Positions 1-5,419 of a stretch of DNA of 6,184 nucleotides are shown piece after piece. This DNA is from an uncultured Blautia sp. Its GTDB lineage: Bacteria; Bacillota; Clostridia; Lachnospirales; Lachnospiraceae. Both the position numbers and the translations under genes were made by a program. The notes beneath the pieces are model-generated. The model ran no database searches. It was not told the origin of the DNA and saw only the letters and a program-made list of their open reading frames with translations. The stretch is taken from assembly GCA_934394595.1 (NCBI GenBank), contig CAKRRX010000148.1, positions 1 to 6,184 of the forward strand. The letters run 5' to 3'. Position 1 is the stretch's first letter, and every line of letters starts with the position of its first letter.

Positions 1-75
1 GATCACGCAGTATCCATCGGCAATAGCAAATACCGACTCTTCCAAAAAACGATTATTAATAATGTCCTGACTCAT
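1..75 (-). CDS. Unidentified protein, N-terminal 25 residues only
   Basis: The window edge cuts this gene after 25 codons. The visible protein starts MSQDIINNRFLEES and continues VFAIADGYCVI. The start is well supported: AGGAG at 87-83 lies 7 bases before the ATG at 75, and a near-consensus promoter lies just upstream at 107-136. The visible residues show no signal peptide and no membrane segment. They do not match a family I can name, so no function is assigned. The gene is transcribed separately from the secreted-protein pair, because a terminator at 371-410 and about 235 bases of non-coding DNA lie between them. Confidence 0.75.
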   Translation of the reverse strand, partial: MSQDIINNRFLEESVFAIADGYCVI

Positions 76-106
76 ACAACTTCTCCTCGTTAATCTTCTA
101 GTAAGA

Positions 107-136
107 ATTATATCTTTATTTTTGTGTATCCGTCAA
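107..136 (-). promoter_or_regulatory. Promoter of the gene starting at 75
   Basis: Reading the minus strand, the -35 box TTGACG (136-131) is followed by an 18-base spacer and a perfect -10 box TATAAT (112-107). Transcription would start near position 100, giving a leader of about 25 bases that contains the AGGAG ribosome site at 87-83. This is one of the best sigma-A-type promoters in the window. Confidence 0.85.
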
Positions 137-370
137 TAAAAAGAGTGTGGTATCTATTCAAATACTTAGTCACCCATTTCTCCACCGATTCCCAAAGTAT
201 ACTTTGCTCTCATATAATATCCTGATTTTTTCGTATATTGCATTTCTCCCTTCTGAGTATTCTCTTTTCAGTTGCATGACTATGACAAAAGATTTGGAAA
301 TAGCGATTCATTAGATGAACTGAAAATGTGCGGAGGAGATTGGGGATAGTAGACGATATGGGGAATATTG
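137..370. other. Non-coding interval
   Basis: No convincing gene is present between the promoter at 107-136 and the terminator at 371-410. Reading frames on both strands are short and lack a matched ribosome site. The only structure I see is an imperfect inverted repeat, with arms 265-276 and 315-326 pairing over 12 bases with one bulged G and a loop of about 38 bases. No U-tract follows it on either strand, so it is not a standard terminator. I cannot assign a role to this stretch. Confidence 0.5.
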
Positions 371-410
371 AGGGAAAAGAAAAGTCATAGCTTGGGAACC
401 ATGACTTTTC
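371..410 (-). terminator. Terminator after the secreted-protein pair
   Basis: Arms 379-388 (GAAAAGTCAT) and 401-410 (ATGACTTTTC) are a perfect 10-bp inverted repeat around a 12-base loop. On the minus strand the stem is followed by TTTT (378-375) and then CCC. It begins 13 bases after the stop codon at 423, the right place to end transcription of that gene. The stem is AT-rich, so efficiency may be moderate. The A-rich left flank could also let it act weakly on the opposite strand. Confidence 0.75.
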
Positions 411-422
411 AAAAGAACATAT

Positions 423-1409
423 TTAATTTCCACTTGCAACTCCGGCAAGTTTTACTGTCACATCATAAGTAGACGGATCATCTTCAACAGATTTTCCGTT
501 AACGCAATCAGCATCTGTTCCTTCCATCCAGATATACACATGAACGGCGATCCCATCATATCCTACATTTGTTGCAATTGCTTCTGAATTGGTTGGAATC
601 GTAAAGTTCTCGCCAGCCTTGGTTGCAGCCCAGTTTTTTGCACCGGTTATTCTTTGATCGGTATAATGTCCTGTGTAAACATATGGATATGTAACTGTAT
701 CAAGCTTCGGCTTTCCGTTTACCTTCTGAATACTTGTCCATCCGGCCTTGGCAGTGCTGTCGTTACCTTTGCCTGTTTCATCATCTTTCGCATACACCAT
801 ACGGAGCGTTTCTTCACCGACAGGCGTCTTTCCATCAGCAGCAACTTCCTGTGTAGTTATAGCCACTCGCATGGAACCTGTAACTGTCTCCGATCCGTTT
901 CCGTTTTTCGCAGTAATAGTAATTGGTGATTGATCATCTTCAACTGCTAAATACACATCTGCCGTGCCAGTCTCTGTAATCGTATAAACAATATAATCAC
1001 TTCTAATAAATGCATAATAATCGTTACCACTTACTTTATAATTACCCGGTTTTGCATCAATCCCTGTTTCAAAGGAAGGCACTGAATAATCCGTAACCAG
1101 ACCCTGATTATCCCAGCTCTGACATATATACCAGTTTTTCATATCATCTGAAGATGCCGGACTTAATGTTGCACCCGTAGAAAAGGCTTCCAATGATTTC
1201 TGTTCTCCACCATGCTGTGCACCTTCTGAAAGCTTTGCAATCTGCAAAATAAATCCATTTGTAGTAGCACTGATTGTAGAGGTTGTTGCTGTAACAGTAT
1301 TATTTGCCACATACCACGCATAAGTTGCCGAAGTCAGCGATACCGCTGCAACCATTGTTGAAACAGCTGCTGCAGCGAGTTCTTTTTTCAATTTTTTTAC
1401 CTGCTTCAT
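423..1409 (-). CDS. Secreted protein with SipW-dependent-type signal peptide
   Basis: Predicted 328-residue exported protein. The N terminus is basic (MKQVKKLKKE), followed by a hydrophobic stretch at about residues 11-28 and then TYAWYVANNTVTATT from residue 29. This matches the signal peptides that a SipW-type signal peptidase cleaves in TasA/camelysin-like proteins, so the mature protein should be extracellular or cell-surface. The body is rich in Thr, Ser, Asn and Gly, as expected for a beta-sandwich. Near the C terminus it carries YIWMEGTDADCVN, a segment I recall from Lachnospiraceae proteins of this class. No sortase motif or later membrane segment is seen. The start at 1409 is preferred over the ATG at 1424: the upstream ATG overlaps the ribosome site (GAGGAGA, 7 bases before 1409). 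The gene lies 108 bases after a diverged paralogue and is followed by a terminator. No SipW peptidase gene is visible. The class is likely; the specific function (fibre subunit or adhesin) is unknown. Confidence 0.8.
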   Translation of the reverse strand: MKQVKKLKKELAAAAVSTMVAAVSLTSATYAWYVANNTVTATTSTISATTNGFILQIAKLSEGAQHGGEQKSLEAFSTGATLSPASSDDMKNWYICQSWDNQGLVTDYSVPSFETGIDAKPGNYKVSGNDYYAFIRSDYIVYTITETGTADVYLAVEDDQSPITITAKNGNGSETVTGSMRVAITTQEVAADGKTPVGEETLRMVYAKDDETGKGNDSTAKAGWTSIQKVNGKPKLDTVTYPYVYTGHYTDQRITGAKNWAATKAGENFTIPTNSEAIATNVGYDGIAVHVYIWMEGTDADCVNGKSVEDDPSTYDVTVKLAGVASGN

Positions 1410-1430
1410 ACGCTTTCTCCTCATTAATTA

Positions 1431-1481
1431 GACATTTTAAAAAATGGAAATCGATAAAATGTTTCTATTCTTTAAAATGTC
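1431..1481 (-). repeat. 11-bp inverted repeat before the 1409 start
   Basis: Arms 1431-1441 (GACATTTTAAA) and 1471-1481 (TTTAAAATGTC) are perfectly complementary around a 29-base loop. In the minus-strand transcript the first arm directly abuts the GC-rich hairpin at 1482-1502, and the second arm ends about 11 bases before the ribosome site of the downstream secreted-protein gene. The two stems could stack. The structure could influence mRNA stability or how much of the downstream gene is made, but this is inferred from position only. Confidence 0.5.
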
Positions 1482-1502
1482 CCCCACGCCACAACCGTGG
1501 GG
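1471..1502 (-). terminator. Hairpin, probable (partial) terminator between the paralogues
   Basis: On the minus strand CCCCACG (1502-1496), a 7-base loop and CGTGGGG (1488-1482) form a GC-rich stem that begins 15 bases after the stop codon at 1518. It is followed by GGACATTTTAAAG, which contains only four consecutive T, so termination is probably incomplete. Read-through would supply the downstream paralogue, for which I see no convincing promoter of its own. It may act as an expression-tuning or mRNA-stabilising element rather than a full stop. Confidence 0.5.
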
Positions 1503-1517
1503 AAACATTCATAGTTA

Positions 1518-2340
1518 TTAGTTGTTGTTAGTTACAGCATTATTTGCACCATCAACAGCAGTACCATCTGTATTAACAGGTGTAGCTGTGAATGTTACAG
1601 TTGCTCCAAGTGCTGTCAGCAGATTCTTGCTGTAGTTATCAGTATGAACCTGTTCCTCAGAACCATCATAGAATACATAGCAATCAACAGTTACAGAACT
1701 TTTTGCTGCAATTGTATCTGCTAACACACCGTTTGTATTATTTCCTTCTGCACTGGTATTGTCATAATATTTAGTAAGAACTGTGCCATCATTACTTGCT
1801 TTATAAACTGCCCACTTATCACCACATACAATCAAAACAGATAATGCATCTGTAAGTTTACTTGTAGTAGTATTACCGGTCAGTTCAACCTTGGAAACTT
1901 TCAAATTTTTGAAAGAACCAGCCTTATCATCAGTAGTACCAATAACGAAAGACTGTTTAATTGCATATTTTCCTGTTAATGCAGCTTCTGTATTACCAAC
2001 ATCAAAACGAGAATTTGCAAGCTCCGTAGCAGCATCTTTTGCGGATGCATATGCTGATACAAATTTAGGTTTATTGTCGTCTGTGTTTTTAACTACTTCT
2101 GCCGGATAAAGTGCTACACTTGTTTCATCTGCTCTTGTTGCAACAGTTGTTGAAGTGTCCGTTAATTGTTCTTTATCAATTTTCAGGAACGGTGCATTTG
2201 ATTGCGCACTAATTGTTGTAGTTGTTGCTGTTACGGTATTGTTACTTACAAACCAAGCATATGTGCTTGATCCGAGCGCTACAGCGGCCACGCATACCAT
2301 GGCGACGTTTCTTACTGAACGATGATACTTTTTTGTCCAT
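1518..2340 (-). CDS. Secreted SipW-type paralogue with frame break near its start
   Basis: From the internal ATG at 2300 the frame encodes 260 residues: a hydrophobic stretch (MVCVAAVALGSS), then STYAWFVSNNTVTATT, which aligns closely with the downstream paralogue, then a Thr/Ser/Asn-rich, probably beta-sandwich body. The C terminus (CYVFYDGSEEQ... VTFTATPV) corresponds to the paralogue's YIWMEGTDAD... VTVKLAGV. The start is a problem. The ATG at 2300 has no ribosome site and would lack the basic n-region of a signal peptide. The same frame upstream reads KKYHRSVRNVA, an ideal n-region, but has no ATG, GTG or TTG before a stop at 2363-2361. The ATG at 2340 is one base out of frame. Removing one A from the A6 run (2334-2329) would give MDKKYHRSVRNVAMVCV. 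Without that shift, translation from 2340 ends after 32 codons. The cause may be sequencing error, a phase-variable tract, slippage or true loss. The coordinates given span the likely original gene. Confidence 0.65.
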
Positions 2341-2460
2341 AATCCTATAAAAACAACCGTTTAACGATTTTATAACTTGCTTTTATAAGACTTTCAGAAT
2401 GTATAGCCGTATAACAGCTTGCATTGTCAGGGATTAGAAGTAATTTTGGCATTTTGCACA

Positions 2461-2490
2461 TTGATTTTTTTTATCTGTTATACATATAAT
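2461..2490 (+). promoter_or_regulatory. Promoter of the abi leader
   Basis: TTGATT (2461-2466), an 18-base spacer rich in T, and a perfect TATAAT (2485-2490) form a strong plus-strand promoter. The start site would be near 2497, placing the hairpin at 2504-2538 almost at the 5' end of the RNA. The promoter faces away from the secreted-protein gene, so 2341-2460 is a divergent intergenic region. Confidence 0.75.
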
Positions 2491-2496
2491 AATATT

Positions 2497-2548
2497 AACA
2501 GGACTCCCCGCACCTCTCAACGATGTGCCCCAGGGGAGACATTTTTTT
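2497..2548 (+). ncRNA. Short structured leader RNA upstream of abi fragment
   Basis: Directly after the promoter, CTCCCC (2504-2509) pairs with GGGGAG (2533-2538), and within it GCAC (2510-2513) pairs with GTGC (2525-2528), leaving an 11-base loop and a 4-base bulge. GACA and seven T (2542-2548) follow, so a transcript of about 50 bases ending there is likely. The abi ribosome site (CGGAG, 2552-2556) lies just beyond the T-tract. The layout of promoter, small structured RNA, terminator and Abi_2 gene recalls reports that AbiF-type proteins are paired with an upstream non-coding RNA antitoxin. That parallel comes from memory; the hairpin could be only an attenuator. Confidence 0.45.
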
Positions 2549-2563
2549 ATACGGAGATATTTT

Positions 2564-2806
2564 ATGAATGAAGTAAAACCACACCTGTCCTACAAGGGAC
2601 AAATAAATAAGTTGCGTGGAAAGGGATGTATTATAGACGATGATTCCTTTTGCAGAGATGTTTTAGTCAACATCGGTTATTACCAGTTTATCACATTCAT
2701 GAGTGACCACATTGGGGTCAGACCCCCCTACGATTTTTATTTCGCGAAGGACAGGCTCAGATCATTGTTAATTTGCATAAAAATGGTTTTACGCCTGAAC
2801 AAATAG
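2564..2806 (+). pseudogene. Truncated Abi_2 (AbiD/AbiF-like) abortive-infection gene
   Basis: The ATG at 2564 has CGGAG 7 bases upstream and opens an 80-residue frame. Residues 5-38 (from KPHLSYKGQINKL through GCIIDDDSF to VNIGYYQF) match the start of the Abi_2 family in pattern: K-x-x-L-x-Y-x-x-Q-I, G-x-x-I-x-D, and IGYY. Full-length members are roughly 300 residues and carry the HEPN RNase RxxxxH motif well downstream. Here similarity ends around residue 48, near a GGGGTC-A-GACCCC palindrome; the remaining codons read out of frame through unrelated DNA to a TAG. The product would lack the catalytic part and is almost certainly inactive as a toxin. An earlier GTG at 2525 is rejected because it lies inside the leader hairpin and has no ribosome site. 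Confidence 0.75.
2714..2726. repeat. GGGGTC-A-GACCCC palindrome at the gene junction
   Basis: Perfect 6-bp arms around a single A, followed by two more C. It lies where Abi_2-like coding sequence stops and Rpn-like coding sequence in another frame begins. From memory, this kind of palindrome recurs near transposase genes in varied bacteria. Here it may mark a recombination or insertion/excision scar. Only one copy is present in the window. Confidence 0.55.
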
Positions 2807-2880
2807 CTTCTGCAACTAATAAAACACTTGAAGATGTGAATGATATTCTTTTTTCAAAAGATGAAACGCATTGTTCATGA
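2728..2880 (+). pseudogene. C-terminal remnant of an Rpn-type PD-(D/E)XK nuclease/transposase
   Basis: In a frame different from the abi frame, codons from 2728 to the TGA at 2878-2880 read LRFLFREGQAQ, then IIVNLHKNGFTPEQIASATN, then KTLEDVNDILFSKDETHCS. The pattern R-E-G-(Q)-A, then a helix, then K-x-G-F/L-x-x-E-Q-I-A-x-A-T and a second helix (LEDVNDIL) is the typical C-terminal tail of Rpn recombination-promoting nucleases (PD-(D/E)XK transposase family), which are about 300 residues. All of the catalytic nuclease domain is missing. There is no start codon or ribosome site, and the frame closes upstream at a TGA (2704-2706). This is a remnant. Confidence 0.6.
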
Positions 2881-2916
2881 AAATAACATGTTTTTTGCCC
2901 AGAGCATTGATTTGCT

Positions 2917-2943
2917 AAAAACTGCCGCACATTTGTGCGGCAG
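2917..2943 (-). terminator. Terminator of the diguanylate cyclase gene
   Basis: A perfect 9-bp GC-rich stem, CTGCCGCAC (2922-2930) with GTGCGGCAG (2935-2943), closes a 4-base loop. On the minus strand TTTTT (2921-2917) follows. It lies 53 bases after the stop at 2997. It is a textbook intrinsic terminator in the minus direction. On the plus strand the stem is followed by CCC, so it is a poor terminator for the abi/Rpn remnant. Confidence 0.9.
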
Positions 2944-2996
2944 CCCTAAAATAATTATTTAGTCGCTTCGATAAGTTCTTTCTTTAATTTACAAGT

Positions 2997-5021
2997 CTAT
3001 TCATTATTCGCCCTGCTCACCGACTTCTTCCTGTGCTTCTTCGCCTCATAAAGCTGCTGGTCTGCAAGGGAGATCACCTGCTGGATGTCTGTTGAAATAT
3101 TGGGACGGAACTCGGCGATTCCAAGGGAAATCTCCACCAGGAAGGGCTTGCCGGATTTTTCATTAAAAAGCTTACATGCCATCTTCACACGCTCCCGGAA
3201 TTTCTCCCCGAAACCGGCTTCCTCGCACTCCAGCATAATAATATATTCATCACCGCCCACACGGCCCAGAATATCATTGCTGCGCAGGCATCCCTTTAAT
3301 ATTTCGGCAACACTCCTGAGGGCAAAGTTCCCAGCCGAATGCCCCCAAGTGTCATTAATCTCTTTTAAGTGATCCAAATCACCGTAGATCATATATGCCC
3401 TCTGGCCATTTCCAGCCTGGCAAACCCGCTTGGTGTGCTCCATAAACCCGCGCAGATTCAGAAGTCCGGTCAGCTCATCATACTCGGAAATAATACCAAG
3501 AACGCGGTTTTTCTCCTTAATCTCTTCCATATCCCTGGACATCTCCAGCCGTCTGGCCGCCTCTGCCTTGCTGATCTCCAGATAATGCAAGGACAGACCG
3601 ATCTGCAGACTGATCACATAGAAGAAAGGAAAATCCTCCTGGTCAATGTCGCAAGCCAGGAGTCCATACTGCTTCTCCCCGGAAAAGAGAAGAAAGACCA
3701 TAAACTGGTGGCGCTCTTCATCCTCCATCAGATCACAGATTCCGTTTTCCTTCATGACCAGAGGTCTCTCGTAAGCCGCCTTGGTAACGATCCTGCCATT
3801 CTCATAGCTGGCAGCAAGATGAAGGTTATAAGGGCAGGTCCACTTCCGTTTGCCATCGTAAACAATCGGTTCATCCAGGAGAAAAAGATGAGTACATCTT
3901 GTATGAAGCTCCCGCATTTTCTCCATAATTTCCTTCAGAAAAGCCTGCTCGTCATCCATGCAGTCGTTTAAATCCCGGGCAAGAACCGGAATAAACCAGG
4001 ATTTCCTCTGAAAACTGATCAACTCCAGCTTCATTCCTGCAATTGTCTTATTCAGCCTGTGCACCTGGGCACCAAGCCCCACTGGTGTCTCTTTCCTCGA
4101 AGCATCCTCTGACACACAGCCGCAGGACTCTCTTTTTACAAAAGAAACCGGCACGCGTCTGGATACTGCTTCTTTTCCGGGATCTTTTCCATCCAGGCGG
4201 TTCACCAGATCGTAGACTGCCATTTTACCCATAAGCTCTCCGTCCTGCTGAACTGTGGTAAGGGGCGGTTCCATCCCGGATGCACGCTCGCAGTCATCAA
4301 ATCCGGTAATCATAATATCCCTGCCAACCACAAGCCCACGCTTCTCGCAGACACGATAGCCGGCAAAAGCCATCTCATCATTGGCAAACACAATGGCCTG
4401 GGCATCCGGGTTGCTATCCAGAAGACGTTCCACCTGTTTGTCCACAAACTCGGAATAGTCCCCCTGGGCAATCATTCCGGGCGTGACAGGAAGCCCGTAT
4501 TTCTTCATGGTTTCCAGATAAGCTTCCTTACGCTCAATGGCATCTGTGTTATGCTCCGGTCCTGCCACGAACAGGATCCTGGACAGATGATGCTCTTCCA
4601 CCAGATGGGAAATGGTCATCGCGATACCGCCTTTGTTGTCACAGATCAGGGAGTGACAATTGGGCACATCCACAACTTCCGTAAGAAAAACCGTGGTGAT
4701 CCCGTTATATTTCCGGGCAAATTCATTGGGATCATCCTCACGCAGCTGGATTCCCAGTGTTCCATAATTAATGATCAGACCATCCAGTCCGCCGATCAGG
4801 CTGTAGTCATGTATGGTATTAAATTGATAGTCATAGGAATTTTTCTGTTTGCTGCCCAGGACATCTTCGAAAAAGTCCTTAGTCCGGGTTCCCAGAAAAA
4901 AACAGACATTTACGTCCAGCTCTGCCGCTGCCTCAGAAATCCCCTTGATATGCTCTTTTGGAAAATAGGTATGCACTCCTCCGATGAGGACTCCAAGATT
5001 ATACCTCTTTTTTTCTTCCAT
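2997..5021 (-). CDS. Diguanylate cyclase with LacI-type sugar-binding sensor
   Basis: Predicted 674-residue cytoplasmic enzyme making c-di-GMP from two GTP. Residues about 7-300 form a LacI/periplasmic-binding-protein-like domain (start YNLGVLIGG; FANDEMAFAGY and ITGFDDCERAS late in the domain) but without an N-terminal helix-turn-helix. About 315-485 is a GAF-like middle region, and 485-512 is a charged, coiled-coil-like linker. The GGDEF domain follows from DELTGLLN (515). Its active site is GGDEY (589-593), DLDHLKEIND (548-557) supplies metal and substrate residues, and the RxxD product-inhibition site RSND (580-583) has the usual 5-residue spacing. Catalysis and feedback control both look intact. 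I see no membrane segment, so the ligand should be cytosolic, probably a sugar or related metabolite. The start at 5021 has AGAGG (5033-5029) 7 bases upstream. An ATG at 5075 (692 residues) with AGGA nearby is possible. The gene is monocistronic and visibly richer in G+C than the secreted-protein genes. Confidence 0.9.
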   Translation of the reverse strand: MEEKKRYNLGVLIGGVHTYFPKEHIKGISEAAAELDVNVCFFLGTRTKDFFEDVLGSKQKNSYDYQFNTIHDYSLIGGLDGLIINYGTLGIQLREDDPNEFARKYNGITTVFLTEVVDVPNCHSLICDNKGGIAMTISHLVEEHHLSRILFVAGPEHNTDAIERKEAYLETMKKYGLPVTPGMIAQGDYSEFVDKQVERLLDSNPDAQAIVFANDEMAFAGYRVCEKRGLVVGRDIMITGFDDCERASGMEPPLTTVQQDGELMGKMAVYDLVNRLDGKDPGKEAVSRRVPVSFVKRESCGCVSEDASRKETPVGLGAQVHRLNKTIAGMKLELISFQRKSWFIPVLARDLNDCMDDEQAFLKEIMEKMRELHTRCTHLFLLDEPIVYDGKRKWTCPYNLHLAASYENGRIVTKAAYERPLVMKENGICDLMEDEERHQFMVFLLFSGEKQYGLLACDIDQEDFPFFYVISLQIGLSLHYLEISKAEAARRLEMSRDMEEIKEKNRVLGIISEYDELTGLLNLRGFMEHTKRVCQAGNGQRAYMIYGDLDHLKEINDTWGHSAGNFALRSVAEILKGCLRSNDILGRVGGDEYIIMLECEEAGFGEKFRERVKMACKLFNEKSGKPFLVEISLGIAEFRPNISTDIQQVISLADQQLYEAKKHRKKSVSRANNE

Positions 5022-5123
5022 CTTCACACCTCTTGCTGCAAAAATTTGATATTTTTTCTTCATATCGCACTTCATCTATTCCTACGTTCTTTTTTATCCA
5101 AAATCAGCTTTTGGCTTTCGTCT

Positions 5124-5153
5124 ATTATAACAATGTTTCCGATAGTATGTAAA
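5124..5153 (-). promoter_or_regulatory. Promoter of the diguanylate cyclase gene
   Basis: On the minus strand TTTACA (5153-5148), an 18-base spacer and a perfect TATAAT (5129-5124) form a strong promoter. Transcription would start near 5117, leaving a leader of about 95 bases to the preferred ATG at 5021 or about 40 bases to the alternative ATG at 5075. Immediately upstream of the -35 box, TGTGAAT occurs twice (5162-5168 and 5181-5187, 19 bases apart), a possible activator-binding arrangement. Confidence 0.8.
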
Positions 5154-5277
5154 GCCGCTTTTGTGAATTTTCGCTAAATATGTGAATATTTGGTTACTGT
5201 TCACTGGTCAATGTCATTTATAGCAATCCTCATAAATAATGCATCTTAATCCAATTAATTCTACAGTGGGTGAACGC

Positions 5278-5320
5278 AAAAAAGAAGGTGCAAACCACCT
5301 TTCTATGATTTGCACCTTCT
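5278..5320 (-). terminator. Terminator of the hybrid histidine kinase gene
   Basis: A perfect 12-bp stem, AGAAGGTGCAAA (5283-5294) with TTTGCACCTTCT (5309-5320), encloses a 14-base loop. Reading the minus strand, the stem's last T and the bases after it make a run of six T (5283-5278). It lies about 100 bases beyond the kinase stop codon at 5420. The interval 5321-5419 holds no gene that I can support. Confidence 0.9.
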
Positions 5321-5419
5321 CTTATTCTATGTCAGTAGCTCAATCTCAGAGAAAACTCTTTCAGCAATCAGTATTAGCTTCTGATAATTTACTGATGGCA
5401 ACCGACCTTGCAGATAACA

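Noticed and set aside
1410..1424. ATG at 1424 as the start of the downstream secreted protein
   Set aside because: This ATG overlaps the GAGGAGA ribosome site that serves the ATG at 1409 and has no ribosome site of its own.
1482..1502. Single CRISPR-repeat-like hairpin (C-rich stem followed by GGAC and an A/T tail, as in some Cas13 repeats)
   Set aside because: There is only one copy, no spacer periodicity and no cas gene nearby; a terminator-like hairpin after a stop codon is the simpler reading.
3369..3971. 200-residue plus-strand open frame opposite the cyclase
   Set aside because: It lies entirely antisense to a gene with clear domains, its translation has no recognisable family pattern, and I see no ribosome site. 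It is a shadow frame.
5022..5075. ATG at 5075 as the cyclase start
   Set aside because: Not excluded, since AGGA lies a few bases upstream, but the added 18 residues precede the binding-protein domain without purpose and the ATG at 5021 has a better-spaced AGAGG.
4551..5177. 208-residue plus-strand open frame opposite the sensor domain
   Set aside because: It is antisense to the LacI-like domain and runs through the cyclase promoter, with no supporting ribosome site or family resemblance.
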